Part shown: positions 43,509 to 53,738 of the stretch, one piece after another
Numbering within the stretch: the first letter of the stretch is position 1
How the letters are laid out: each line of letters opens with the position of its first letter
Assembly: GCF_019711655.1 (NCBI RefSeq)
Contig: NZ_JAIGNU010000001.1
Coordinates: 434,001-498,000, forward strand
Direction: 5' to 3'
Source of the DNA: Qipengyuania mesophila
GTDB taxonomy: Bacteria > Pseudomonadota > Alphaproteobacteria > Sphingomonadales > Sphingomonadaceae
DNA length: 64,000 nucleotides
Position numbers and translations under genes: made by a program
Notes under the pieces: model-generated
The model's input: only the letters and a program-made list of their open reading frames with translations
Databases searched by the model: none
Told to the model about the DNA's origin: nothing

Positions 43509-43871
43509 GTGAAGAACTTCGCCCTCCTCCTGCCCCTCGCCCTGCTCGCCGCCTGCGGCGAGGAACCCGCTGCCCAGACCGCGCCCGAACAGGTCGCGAC
43601 GCCCGAGCCGGTGACCACCCTGCCCGCGCCCGACGAGGAAACCTTCAAGACCGCATTCGCCGACAGCTGCGAAGGGGCCGAACCGGTCAACGTCGCCATG
43701 TGCAAGCGTTCCATGGGCGCCGCCACGGTTTCGTGCGAATACGGCCTCGGCGAAGACGAATACATGCGTCACAAGGCGACGCTCGCCGCCAAGGAAGACA
43801 AGAGCGGCTGGGAACTCGCCGACGCCGCCACCATCTGCGCCGAACACGGCGCTCACCACAAAGCCTCCTGA
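43509..43871 (+). CDS. Small lipoprotein encoded between atpG and atpD
   Basis: A 120-residue exported protein with GTG start at 43509, ten bases after the atpG stop, and 20 bp before atpD. The N-terminus is a lipoprotein signal with lipobox LAAC (Cys16). An acidic Pro/Thr-rich linker (about 20-45) leads to a compact domain with four cysteines (EGAEPVNVAMCKR, VSCEYG and TICAEH regions), enough for two disulfides. It has no resemblance to any ATP synthase subunit. Whether it acts with ATP synthase or merely shares the message is unknown. Confidence 0.87.
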   Translation: MKNFALLLPLALLAACGEEPAAQTAPEQVATPEPVTTLPAPDEETFKTAFADSCEGAEPVNVAMCKRSMGAATVSCEYGLGEDEYMRHKATLAAKEDKSGWELADAATICAEHGAHHKAS

Positions 43872-43879
43872 GCCAGTAG

Positions 43880-45349
<1,470 letters not shown>

Positions 45350-45353
45350 GCAC

Positions 45354-45611
45354 ATGGCCCTCCACTTCGAACTCGTCACGCCGGCCAAGCTGGTCCGCTC
45401 CGAAGACGTCCACATGGTCGTCGTCCCCGGTGCGGAAGGCGAATTCGGCGTGCTCGAGGGCCATGCGCCCTTCATGTCGACGATCCGCGACGGCGCGGTG
45501 CAGGTCTTCAAGACCGAAGGCGGCGCCCCCGAGACCATCGAGGTCCGCGGCGGCTTTGCCGAAGTCGGCGAAAACGGGCTGACGGTCCTCGCCGAGCACG
45601 TCGAAGGCTGA
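45354..45611 (+). CDS. atpC: ATP synthase F1 subunit epsilon
   Basis: An 85-residue epsilon subunit: the beta-sandwich domain ([36 protein letters not shown]) is complete. The C-terminal helical hairpin that inhibits ATP hydrolysis in E. coli is missing; the protein stops at LAEHVEG. Short epsilon subunits are common in alphaproteobacteria, where a separate zeta protein can serve as inhibitor. A terminator hairpin follows within 30 bp. Confidence 0.95.
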   Translation: MALHFELVTPAKLVRSEDVHMVVVPGAEGEFGVLEGHAPFMSTIRDGAVQVFKTEGGAPETIEVRGGFAEVGENGLTVLAEHVEG

Positions 45612-45636
45612 TTGCTTCCGACCCACCGGACATTCG

Positions 45637-45664
45637 AAGGGCGGCCCCGCGGGGTCGCCCTTTT
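45637..45664. terminator. Terminator after the atp operon
   Basis: AAGGGCG (45637-45643) pairs with CGCCCTT (45656-45662), with an inner CCCC/GGGG pairing and a TTTTC run on the plus strand. It lies between atpC and the convergent acyltransferase gene and could serve both directions. Confidence 0.8.
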
Positions 45665-45668
45665 CGAT

Positions 45669-46772
45669 TCAGGCGGGCAGCGGTTGGCTGCGCCGTGCGA
45701 GCCGCGCGGTCACCCAGCGGCGCAGATCGCGACTGCGGTATTCGGTGATCCGCGCGATCGCGGCGCACAGGCCGACGATCCCCGCTGCCAGAGCGGCGAA
45801 GCCGAAAGGGTTGTCGCCCGCCCCTATCCCGCAGGCGGAGAGCACCGAGAGCATCGGCCAATGGAGGATATAGAGCGAGAAGGAAAAGCCCGCGAGCCAG
45901 CGGATGGGGCCGCGCTGCGCATGCAGCCGCGCATGACCCGCCTCGGCAAAGGGCCGTGCCGCCACGAACAGCAGCGCGATACCTGCCCCGAAGAGGTAGT
46001 CGGTGAGGAAGTAGTTGGAGTTCTTGAGCGGGTAGTCGACCTGCGCATGCACGACATACATCGCGAGCGATGCCACGTGGCCGAGATCGCTGGCAACGAA
46101 CAGCGCGATCACCCCAGCCAGCGCCAGCTGCAACGCCTTGGTGCGGGTCGGCTGCCAGTCGCCGGCATAACGCGCCAGCGCCGCGCCCATCAGCCAGATC
46201 GGCAGCATCAGCAGGATACGCCAGCCGGCGACAAGCCCGAGCACGGCGAGCCAGGCCACGCGGCGGCGACCCTCGAGCCAATAGGCGGCGCCGAACAGCG
46301 CATAGAACCACACCTCGTAGGCGAGCGACCAATAGGGCGGATTCCACACCGGCCCCACGCCCTGCCAGCTCTCGCTGAGGAAGGCGGCAGGCAGCAGCAC
46401 CGTTGCCGGCGAGAGCCGGTCATAGGGCGCGAGCTGGAGCGCCGGTTCTAGATCGAACGCAGTGACGATCGCGTAGATCGCCGTTCCGAAGCCCAGCGCG
46501 AACAGCGATACCGGCAGAATCCGCGTCGCGCGCGCAATGGCGTAGTCGCGCAGCGTCCCTCTGTGATCTGCGACCGAATGCGCGATCACCAATCCGGACA
46601 GGACGAAGAAGACGACCACCGCATTATGCTGCGCCAGCGGACCGAAGGGATAGGGACCGGTATAGATTCCCGTCTGGACCATGTGTCCGAGCAGCACCAC
46701 GATCGCCGCCCCGCCGCGTACGGCGTCGAGCAGGATCGACATGGCCGGTGTGACGAAAGGCGCGCGCTCCAT
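45669..46772 (-). CDS. Acyltransferase family 3 membrane protein
   Basis: A 367-residue protein with about ten membrane helices. The family signature is LLDAVRGGAAIVVLLGHM (catalytic His in GH) near the N-terminus and VVFFVLSGLVIAHS after it; PYWSLAYEVWFYALF and FSLYILHWPMLS follow. Such enzymes move acetyl or other acyl groups across the inner membrane to polysaccharides or lipids. The SGNH hydrolase gene lies 35 bp upstream in the same operon, the usual partner that finishes the transfer. Confidence 0.92.
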   Translation of the reverse strand: MERAPFVTPAMSILLDAVRGGAAIVVLLGHMVQTGIYTGPYPFGPLAQHNAVVVFFVLSGLVIAHSVADHRGTLRDYAIARATRILPVSLFALGFGTAIYAIVTAFDLEPALQLAPYDRLSPATVLLPAAFLSESWQGVGPVWNPPYWSLAYEVWFYALFGAAYWLEGRRRVAWLAVLGLVAGWRILLMLPIWLMGAALARYAGDWQPTRTKALQLALAGVIALFVASDLGHVASLAMYVVHAQVDYPLKNSNYFLTDYLFGAGIALLFVAARPFAEAGHARLHAQRGPIRWLAGFSFSLYILHWPMLSVLSACGIGAGDNPFGFAALAAGIVGLCAAIARITEYRSRDLRRWVTARLARRSQPLPA

Positions 46773-46807
46773 GTCGTGCTTCGTAGCGCAGCGAGGTTGG
46801 AAACCGG

Positions 46808-47446
46808 TTAATCGCGCGTTTCCGCCTCCGCGGAGGCGAGCCAGTCGGCGTAGTTGCGCGAAACCGGCGCGACGAAATGGACCCCGTCATAGGTGAAGCC
46901 GGGTGCCAATGGCGGCACCCCCAGCAGGTCCGCCTGGTGCCGCCGCGCGAGCTCGGCGAGGTGCCGATTGATCGCCTCGATCGCAGCGGAATCGTAGTCC
47001 GCGCCGGAGGGTTCGACACTGCTTTCGACCGGCCAGGCCTGCGCCAGTCGCAACTCGCGGCGCGCGCAATTGCGGGCGATCGCCTCGAAGGCCTCGCCCG
47101 TGGCCGCAAGATCGAGGCCGCGCCGCTTGGCATCGTTGACGCCGAGCGCGATCGTCACCCGCCCTTTCGCGATCGGACAGACGATGCGCGTCAGCCGTTC
47201 CAGGTGCTGGCTGGTCGCCCCGCCGAAACCGGCGAAGACCACGCCTTCGGGTGCCTCGGCGAACTGGACCCGGCTGTCGCCGATGACCAGCGACTTGGCG
47301 AAGGGCGCGCGCACCAGCGTCTCGGTGGTGGTCAGCACATCGAAGAACCCCGGCCCGAAGGGCGCGATAACCCATGCCGAGAAACCCAGCAGCAGGCCGG
47401 CGGTTGTCACGATCGACCAGCCGATAGTGTTGATCCATCTTCGCAT
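46808..47446 (-). CDS. SGNH hydrolase-type esterase, membrane-anchored
   Basis: A 212-residue protein with an N-terminal membrane anchor (about 8-30). SGNH motifs: block I GDSRV (Ser58), block III GVND (Asn104) and block V DGVHF (Asp187/His190). The oxyanion Gly (block II) is in FAGFGGATS. It lies upstream of an acyltransferase-3 gene. In O-acetylation systems such as OatA or PatA/PatB and AlgIJ, an acyltransferase and an SGNH protein work as a pair on periplasmic glycans. The target here is unknown. Confidence 0.85.
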   Translation of the reverse strand: MRRWINTIGWSIVTTAGLLLGFSAWVIAPFGPGFFDVLTTTETLVRAPFAKSLVIGDSRVQFAEAPEGVVFAGFGGATSQHLERLTRIVCPIAKGRVTIALGVNDAKRRGLDLAATGEAFEAIARNCARRELRLAQAWPVESSVEPSGADYDSAAIEAINRHLAELARRHQADLLGVPPLAPGFTYDGVHFVAPVSRNYADWLASAEAETRD

Positions 47447-47539
47447 GCCGCGCCCTCCCCCTTCCCAGCGCGGCGATTGATACGCGCCCGTCCTCCTCTG
47501 GCTAGGCTTCGACCAACTCTGCCGCTAGACCTCCCTTCG

Positions 47540-49003
47540 ATGACGGGGCCGGCAATTTCAAGCGGAGGGGCGTGGCGGCGGGACCTCGCCGCGCTCGCAG
47601 TGATTCTGCTCGCGGTGCTGGTGGTGCGTGCGCCATGGATCGGCGATGCCAATGCTGACATAGACGAACAGCTCTACTCGCTGATCGGCAATGCCATGCT
47701 CCATGGTCAGCTGCCCTTCGTCGATCTGTGGGATCGCAAGCCCTTCGGCCTCTTCGCGCTCTTCGCCTTGGCGCATGCCGTGGGCGGTCCCGGTCCGGCC
47801 GCCTACCAGCTCCTCGCCGGCCTGTTCACGCTAGCCGGCGCGGCGATGACCTATGCCCTAGCCCGCTGGCTCGTCGACCGGATCACCGCGACGGGCGCAG
47901 GCCTGCTCTACGTCATGCTGATGTCGACCTATGGCAGCCATTCGGGCCAGACCGAGGCGTTCCACGTGCCGCTGATGCTGGCGATGGCGCTGCTGGTGCG
48001 CGATCCTGCGCATCCGCATGCCATCCGGCGCGCGCTCGCGGCGATGCTGCTTGGCGGGCTCGCGCTGCAGGTCAAATACACCGTCCTGCCGCAGTGCCTG
48101 TTCTTCGGCCTGTGGGCGCTGTGGGGGCAGCGCCAGCAGGGCGCGGATACGTCGCGGCTCCTGCACCTTGCCTTTGCTTTCGCGGTGCTGGGTCTGCTGC
48201 CGACCGCAGCGGTCGGCGCCTGCTACGCCGCGATCGGCGAGTGGGATGCCTTCGTCTTCGCCAATTTCACCTCCTTCTTCGACCGGCTCCCCGCCCGGGT
48301 GGGCCGCTTCAGTCCCGACCAGCGCGTGTTCCTGCTCCCGCTGGCGGTGCTTCTCCTGCTCGGTGCCTACGCCGCCGCGCGGATGAGCCCGCCACGCGAT
48401 CGGCGGACCTATGGCTTCATCATGCTTTGGCTGCTCGCCTCTGCGGCGACGGTCTATCTCCCCGCCACGGTCTATCGCTATTACTACGCTGCGCTGGTGC
48501 CGAGCCTGGTGCTGTTCGCGCTGCCCCTCATCGACCGCAGGGGACCGGCGCGCTTCGTGCCGCTGGTTCTGGTTCTTGCCGGGGCGGCGACGATCCTGTT
48601 CCTCCCGCGACAATATGCGCAGTCGCAAGTGCAGCGCGCGACGATCGCGCGGCTCGCCTCTGCCATCGCGCCGCATGTCGATGCGCGGCATTGCCTGTGG
48701 ATCTTCGACGGCCCGACCGCGCTCTACCGGATGACGGGCAGCTGCCTGCCGACGCGCTTCATCTATCCCGATCACCTCAACAATGCACTCGAACGCGATT
48801 CGCTCGGCGTCAAACAGGAGGCCGAGATCGCCCGGATTCTCGCCGCGCGCCCGCCGGTGATCGTCACCGCCGACACCGCACTGACGCCGCAGAACCCGCG
48901 CGCGCAGCGGCTCGTGACACAGGAAATCGCGGCGCATTACCGGCCGCTCGCACAGACGAGACTGCACGAGCGAAATATCCGGGCATGGCAGCGCGTCGAG
49001 TGA
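47540..49003 (+). CDS. GT39-like membrane glycosyltransferase
   Basis: A 487-residue protein with about ten hydrophobic helices. The first periplasmic loop has ADIDEQLYSLIGNAMLHGQL and LWDRKPFGLF, where the Asp-Glu pair is that of the catalytic Asp in the GT39/PMT/ArnT superfamily (lipid-linked sugar donors). The C-terminal periplasmic domain is about 90 residues. Members transfer a sugar from undecaprenyl- or dolichyl-type phosphate to lipids, glycans or proteins. Together with the acyltransferase-SGNH pair, it suggests a surface glycan module. The acceptor is unknown. Confidence 0.85.
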   Translation: MTGPAISSGGAWRRDLAALAVILLAVLVVRAPWIGDANADIDEQLYSLIGNAMLHGQLPFVDLWDRKPFGLFALFALAHAVGGPGPAAYQLLAGLFTLAGAAMTYALARWLVDRITATGAGLLYVMLMSTYGSHSGQTEAFHVPLMLAMALLVRDPAHPHAIRRALAAMLLGGLALQVKYTVLPQCLFFGLWALWGQRQQGADTSRLLHLAFAFAVLGLLPTAAVGACYAAIGEWDAFVFANFTSFFDRLPARVGRFSPDQRVFLLPLAVLLLLGAYAAARMSPPRDRRTYGFIMLWLLASAATVYLPATVYRYYYAALVPSLVLFALPLIDRRGPARFVPLVLVLAGAATILFLPRQYAQSQVQRATIARLASAIAPHVDARHCLWIFDGPTALYRMTGSCLPTRFIYPDHLNNALERDSLGVKQEAEIARILAARPPVIVTADTALTPQNPRAQRLVTQEIAAHYRPLAQTRLHERNIRAWQRVE

Positions 49004-49070
49004 GCGGGACGCGGTTGTCATCGCGTCCTCGCCCCGCCAAGCTGGCTCTGTTGCGAATTCTTCCGGAGAG

Positions 49071-51194
49071 ATGCCCTTGAAACTCGTATCCGCGCTGGCC
49101 ATTGCCGCTGCCATGACGCTCGCACATGCAACGCCCGCCACCGCGCAGGACGGCCTGCCCGGCCCCGCGGAAGACAACTACATCTGGCTCGAGGAGGCGC
49201 GCAGCGACAAGGCGCTCGACTGGGTCCGCGCTGAAAACGAGCGGACCATGGGGCTGCTCGCGGGCGATCCGCGCTTCGAGACGATCAAGGGCGAGGCGCT
49301 GGCGATCTACGACAGCGAGGATCGCATTCCCTATGTCTCGATCCGCCCCGACGGGCTGTACAATTTCTGGCAGGACAAGGCGAACCCGCGCGGGCTGCTG
49401 CGGCGGACCACTCTAGCAAGCTATCGCAGCGAGGATCCCCAGTGGGAGACGGTGCTCGATGTCGACGCGCTGGCCGAAGCGGAAGGGCGCGAATGGGTTT
49501 ACAAGGGCTATGATTGCCTGCCGCCCGAGGAACGGCTGTGCATGATCGCGCTGAGCGACGGGGGCGAGGACGCCACCGTGCTGCGCGAATTCGACATGGC
49601 GACCAGGAGCTTCGTCGAGAACGGCTTCGTGCTCGATCACAAGAGCCAGGGCGGGATCGAGTGGATCGACGCCGACACCATGCTGGTGAGCCGCGACTTC
49701 GGCGACGGCACGCTGACCGAGAGCCAGTATCCGCGCACCACGCGGATCTGGAAGCGCGGTACGCCGATTGACGATGCCGAGGAAATCTGGCGCGGCGAGG
49801 AAGCCGACGTGTGGTCGTCGGCGGCGCTGCTGCGCGACCACACGGGCGCGGTCCACAGCACCTACGCCTTCCGCGCGACGAGCTTCCACGAGACAGAATA
49901 TTATTGGCAGAAGGACGGCGAGTGGGTTCGTCTCGACATGCCGCTCAAGGCCTCGCCCTACGGGCTGATCGACGGCCAGCTGCTGTTCTCGACCGATGTC
50001 GACTGGGAGGTGCAGGGCCAGACTTTCCCCGCCGACGCGCTGGTCTCGGTCGATCTCGAGGCGTTCAAGGCCGATCCCAACGGGGCCCCAAAGACGCTCG
50101 TCTGGGCGCCCGAAGACAAGCAGACCAAGCAGGGTGCCTCCAATACCGCCGAGAGCCTTTATGTCAGCCTGCTCGACAATGTCCGCGGGCGGGTGCTCAA
50201 GTTCGACCATGTCGATGGCGAATGGGTCTCGAGCGAGATCGCGCTGCCCGACAATGCCACCGTCGGCGTGCAGGCAGCCTCGGACTTCTCGGACGAGGTC
50301 ATGTATTCGGTCACCGATTTCCTCACGCCCTCGACGCTCTATTATTCGGACGGCAGCGCCGCGCCCGAGGTCATCAAGACCTCGCCGAGCTATTTCGATG
50401 CGGCGGGCATGGCGGTCGAGCAGTTCGAGGCGACCAGTGCCGACGGGACCAAGATCCCCTATTTCCTCGTCAAGCCCAAGGGCATGGCGATGGACGGCAC
50501 CAACCCGACGCTGCTCACCGGCTATGGCGGCTTCCAGGTCCCGCGCCTGCCCTCCTACCTCGGCTCGATCGGCAAGATCTGGCTCGAGCGCGGCGGCGCC
50601 TACATCCTCGGCAACATGCGCGGCGGCGGTGAGTTCGGCCCGGGCTGGCACCAGAGCGCCATTCGCGAGCACAAGCAGCGCACCTGGGACGATTTCATCG
50701 CCATTGCCGAAGACGCCATCGCGCGCGGCATCACCAGCCCCGACCATCTCGGCATCCAGGGCGGATCGCAGGGCGGGTTGCTGGTCGGCACCGCCTTCAC
50801 CCAGCGTCCCGAGCTGTTCAACGGCGCGATCGTCCAGATCCCGCTGTTCGACATGCTGCGCTATCCGCTGATCGGCCGCGGCGCCTCGTGGGTCGGCGAA
50901 TATGGCGATCCGCGCATCCCCGAACAGCGCGCCTGGATCGAACCCTATTCGCCCTATCAGAAGCTGCTCGAGGGCAAGGACTATCCCGCGCCCTTCTTCT
51001 GGGCCTCGACCGCCGACGACCGCACCCATCCCGCCCATGCGCGCAAGGGCGCCGCGCGGGTCAAGGAACTGGGGCAGGACTATTTCTACTTCGAGGACAC
51101 CACGGGCGGCCATTCGGGCGGGGTCGACAACGAACAGCGCGCCAAGATTCAGGCGCTGCAGATGGTCTACCTGCTCCAGCGGCTGGCCGACTGA
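49071..51194 (+). CDS. Prolyl oligopeptidase family serine peptidase, secreted
   Basis: A 707-residue S9A peptidase with a signal peptide (about 1-25, ending ATAQ). The seven-bladed propeller (about 70-420) precedes the alpha/beta-hydrolase domain. Catalytic Ser566 (GGSQGG), Asp649/650 (STADDRTHP) and His681 (GGHSGG) are present; GYGGFQVPRLP is the family motif, and the usual GGSNGG has Gln for Asn. It cleaves after proline in short peptides, here in the periplasm or outside. Its stop abuts the HNH gene as TGATCA. Confidence 0.93.
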   Translation: MPLKLVSALAIAAAMTLAHATPATAQDGLPGPAEDNYIWLEEARSDKALDWVRAENERTMGLLAGDPRFETIKGEALAIYDSEDRIPYVSIRPDGLYNFWQDKANPRGLLRRTTLASYRSEDPQWETVLDVDALAEAEGREWVYKGYDCLPPEERLCMIALSDGGEDATVLREFDMATRSFVENGFVLDHKSQGGIEWIDADTMLVSRDFGDGTLTESQYPRTTRIWKRGTPIDDAEEIWRGEEADVWSSAALLRDHTGAVHSTYAFRATSFHETEYYWQKDGEWVRLDMPLKASPYGLIDGQLLFSTDVDWEVQGQTFPADALVSVDLEAFKADPNGAPKTLVWAPEDKQTKQGASNTAESLYVSLLDNVRGRVLKFDHVDGEWVSSEIALPDNATVGVQAASDFSDEVMYSVTDFLTPSTLYYSDGSAAPEVIKTSPSYFDAAGMAVEQFEATSADGTKIPYFLVKPKGMAMDGTNPTLLTGYGGFQVPRLPSYLGSIGKIWLERGGAYILGNMRGGGEFGPGWHQSAIREHKQRTWDDFIAIAEDAIARGITSPDHLGIQGGSQGGLLVGTAFTQRPELFNGAIVQIPLFDMLRYPLIGRGASWVGEYGDPRIPEQRAWIEPYSPYQKLLEGKDYPAPFFWASTADDRTHPAHARKGAARVKELGQDYFYFEDTTGGHSGGVDNEQRAKIQALQMVYLLQRLAD

Positions 51195-51470
51195 TCAGCG
51201 CGGCCTGCGCGTCGGGGCGTGGAAATCGGGGGGCTTGTCGGCCACCCATTCCACGAACCGCGCCAGGGCTCCCTCCTCGATCAGCGCCGCGCGGTCGGCG
51301 CCGATCCGCAGCAGCTGCGCATTGGTGAAATTGGCATGGATCGCGCGGTGGCAGATCGGGTGGACCGGCACCGTCTCGCGCCCCTTCTTGGCCTTGGGCA
51401 CGGGGTGATGCTGCTGGACCCTGCGCCCCAGCGGACGCTCGCACAGCCAGCAGGTGCGATCGTCGTTCAT
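51195..51470 (-). CDS. HNH nuclease-like protein
   Basis: A 91-residue protein. A compact HNH fold is visible: Cys7 and Cys10 (CWLC), His21/His22 (QQHHPVPK), His37 and Cys40/His41 (HPICH). This order is that of small HNH/zinc-finger endonucleases of the YajD type. The central His pair and ICH are the catalytic and zinc residues. Members may act in DNA repair or RNA processing; the role of solitary copies is obscure. It is convergent with the peptidase and lies 52 bp upstream of glmU. Confidence 0.85.
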   Translation of the reverse strand: MNDDRTCWLCERPLGRRVQQHHPVPKAKKGRETVPVHPICHRAIHANFTNAQLLRIGADRAALIEEGALARFVEWVADKPPDFHAPTRRPR

Positions 51471-51522
51471 TGGCTTGGCATTGCCACGGCGCCCGCGTCG
51501 TCACGTAAGGACCGCGGATCGA

Positions 51523-52890
51523 TCAGCCCTTCTTCTCCGCAGCCTTCTTCTTTTTCATCGCGTCGTGGAAGCGGTCGGCCCAGCCGGGTTTGACCACCTG
51601 TTCGCCGCGCACCATGCGCAGGTCCCCGTCGCCGACATCGCGACTGACCGCGCTGCCCGCCGCCACGATCGCATCGGCGCCGATCCGCACCGGGGCGATC
51701 AGCGCGCTGTTCGAACCGATGAAGGCGCGCTCGCCGATCACGGTCTTGTACTTGAAATAGCCGTCGTAATTGCAGGTGATCGTGCCCGCGCCGATATTGG
51801 CGCCCGCACCGACCTCGGCATCGCCGAGATAGGTCAGGTGGCTGGCCTTGGCGCCCTCGCCCAAGGTCGCCTTCTTCATCTCGACGAAATTGCCGACGAA
51901 GGCGCCCTTCTCCATCACCGCGCCGGGGCGCAGTCGGGCATAGGGCCCGACCGAGCAGTCCTCGCCCACGCTGGCGCCTTCGAGATGGCTGAAGGCGCGG
52001 ATGCGCGCGCCAGCGGCCACGGTCACGCCGGGGCCGAAGACCACGTTGGGTTCGACCGTCACGTCGGCGGCGAGCTCGGTGTCCCAGCTGAAGAACACCG
52101 TTTCGGGAGCCTTGAGCGTGACGCCGTTTTCCATCGCTTCGGTGCGCTTCAACTCCTGCCATTGCGCCTCGGCCTGCGCCAGTTCGCGGCGGCTGTTGAT
52201 CCCGGCGACCTCGTCGGGCCGGTCGGTGGTCACCGCGGCGCAGGTGCGCCCGTCCTTGACCGCGATGTTGACGATGTCGGGCAGGTAGTATTCGCCCTGC
52301 ACATTGTCGTTGTCGAGTCGGTCGAGCAGGTCGAAGAGATCTTCCGCGCGCGCCGCCATCAGGCCCGAATTGCACAGCCGGCAGGCGCGTTCGGCTTCGT
52401 TGGCATCCTTGAACTCGACCATCTTCTCGATCGTGCTGTCGGCATGGGTGATGACACGGCCGTACTGCAGCGGGTCGTCGGGTTCGAAACCGAGCACCAC
52501 CACCGCGGGCGCATCGGGCGAACGCAGCCGGTCGAGCATCTGCTGCATCGTCTCGGGCTTGATGAAGGGCGCATCGCCGAGCAGCATCAGCACGTCGCCG
52601 GCGAAGCCCGCCAGCGCGGCCTTGGCCTGCGCCACCGCGTGGCCGGTGCCGAGCTGCGGTTCCTGCACCACGCATTCGGCGCGGTCGCTGACCTGGTCCT
52701 CGACCTGCTTGCGCTCGTCGCCGACGATGACGATCGTGCGGCTGGGCGCGAGCGCCGCAACCGAGGCCATCAGATGCTCGATGATCGGCCGCCCGGCGAT
52801 ATTGTGGAGGACCTTGTGCAGCCCGCTCTTGAGGCGGGTACCCTTGCCGGCGGCGAGGATGACGGCGGCGAATTCGCGGTGTGTGCTCAT
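51523..52890 (-). CDS. glmU: Bifunctional GlmU: GlcNAc-1-P uridyltransferase and glucosamine-1-P acetyltransferase
   Basis: A 455-residue enzyme that makes UDP-GlcNAc for peptidoglycan and LPS. The N-terminal uridyltransferase has LAAGKGTRLKS (11-21) and QLGTGHAV. The C-terminal left-handed beta-helix acetyltransferase has hexapeptide repeats with GDAEVGAGANIGAGTITCNYDG and the catalytic His region HLTYLGD. Length and domain order are normal. It is divergent from gph by 60 bp. Confidence 0.97.
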   Translation of the reverse strand: MSTHREFAAVILAAGKGTRLKSGLHKVLHNIAGRPIIEHLMASVAALAPSRTIVIVGDERKQVEDQVSDRAECVVQEPQLGTGHAVAQAKAALAGFAGDVLMLLGDAPFIKPETMQQMLDRLRSPDAPAVVVLGFEPDDPLQYGRVITHADSTIEKMVEFKDANEAERACRLCNSGLMAARAEDLFDLLDRLDNDNVQGEYYLPDIVNIAVKDGRTCAAVTTDRPDEVAGINSRRELAQAEAQWQELKRTEAMENGVTLKAPETVFFSWDTELAADVTVEPNVVFGPGVTVAAGARIRAFSHLEGASVGEDCSVGPYARLRPGAVMEKGAFVGNFVEMKKATLGEGAKASHLTYLGDAEVGAGANIGAGTITCNYDGYFKYKTVIGERAFIGSNSALIAPVRIGADAIVAAGSAVSRDVGDGDLRMVRGEQVVKPGWADRFHDAMKKKKAAEKKG

Positions 52891-52950
52891 GGCAAAGCGC
52901 CTTGCCACCATTCGCTTGCAGTTTGAAGGCGCATCCTGCACCGACCGCGC

Positions 52951-53622
52951 ATGACCGACCTGCCCTTCGCCATCATCGGCTTCGATCTCGACGGCACGCT
53001 GCTCGAAACGCACCGCGACCTCGGCGCCGCGGTCAACCACGCGCTCGGGATCGGCGGCTTCGACCCGGTGCCGGCGGACCATGCGAGCGACCTGATCGGC
53101 GGCGGGGCGAAGATCATGCTGCAGCAGGCGGTGGACCAGCAGGGCGGCATGCCGGAGGAAGAATTCCGCAGGCTCTACAAGCAGATGCTCGCCTATTACT
53201 CGGAGAACAATGCGGTCCACACACGCCCCTATCCGCATGCGGCGGAGGTTCTGGCCGAACTCGACGGGCTCGGTATCGCGCTGGCGGTGGTGACCAACAA
53301 GTTCGAAAGCTTCGCCCGGCAGATCCTCGCCACGCTGGGCCTAGCCGATCACTTCGTTGCCATCATCGGCGGCGACACCATGGGCAAGGGCCGCGCCAAG
53401 CCTGCGCCGGACCCGATCTTCGAAGCGATCAGGCGCGGCGGCGGCGGACGCCTCGCCTTCGTCGGCGACAGCTCCTATGACGTCAGGGCGGCACGCGCGG
53501 CGGAGGTCCCGGTGATCGGTGCGCGCTACGGCTATTGCGACAAGCCGCGCGGGGAACTGGGCGCCGATGCGGAGATCGATTCGCTCGCCGAATTGATCCC
53601 GGCGCTCGCCAAGCTCGGCTGA
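52951..53622 (+). CDS. gph: Phosphoglycolate phosphatase
   Basis: A 223-residue HAD-superfamily phosphatase. Motif I is FDLDGTLLE (nucleophile Asp), motif II is VTNK, motif III includes KPAPDP and motif IV is GDSSYDVRAARAA. A small cap domain follows motif I. It removes phosphate from 2-phosphoglycolate, released by DNA repair and oxygenase side reactions. The assignment within the family rests on length and cap type; other HAD phosphatases are possible. Divergent from glmU. Confidence 0.88.
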   Translation: MTDLPFAIIGFDLDGTLLETHRDLGAAVNHALGIGGFDPVPADHASDLIGGGAKIMLQQAVDQQGGMPEEEFRRLYKQMLAYYSENNAVHTRPYPHAAEVLAELDGLGIALAVVTNKFESFARQILATLGLADHFVAIIGGDTMGKGRAKPAPDPIFEAIRRGGGGRLAFVGDSSYDVRAARAAEVPVIGARYGYCDKPRGELGADAEIDSLAELIPALAKLG

Positions 53623-53701
53623 ACGGCCCGCCGCTACGGAATGGCGGCACGCCATCCCACCTGTTGCAAGTGCGAAGGGAACGTGCCACCCAGCCGCGCA
53701 A

Positions 53702-53719
53702 TTGACCTTTACGTAAACG
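53702..53719 (+). promoter_or_regulatory. LiuR-like operator before the SDR gene
   Basis: TTGACCTTTACGTAAACG, including the palindrome TTTACGTAAA, lies 20 bp before the SDR start. It resembles the MerR-family LiuR operators found before branched-chain and fatty acid degradation genes in proteobacteria. The likeness is from memory of the motif, and the TTGACC could also be a -35. Confidence 0.4.
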
Positions 53720-53738
53720 ATAAAGCAGGAGCAGCCCC

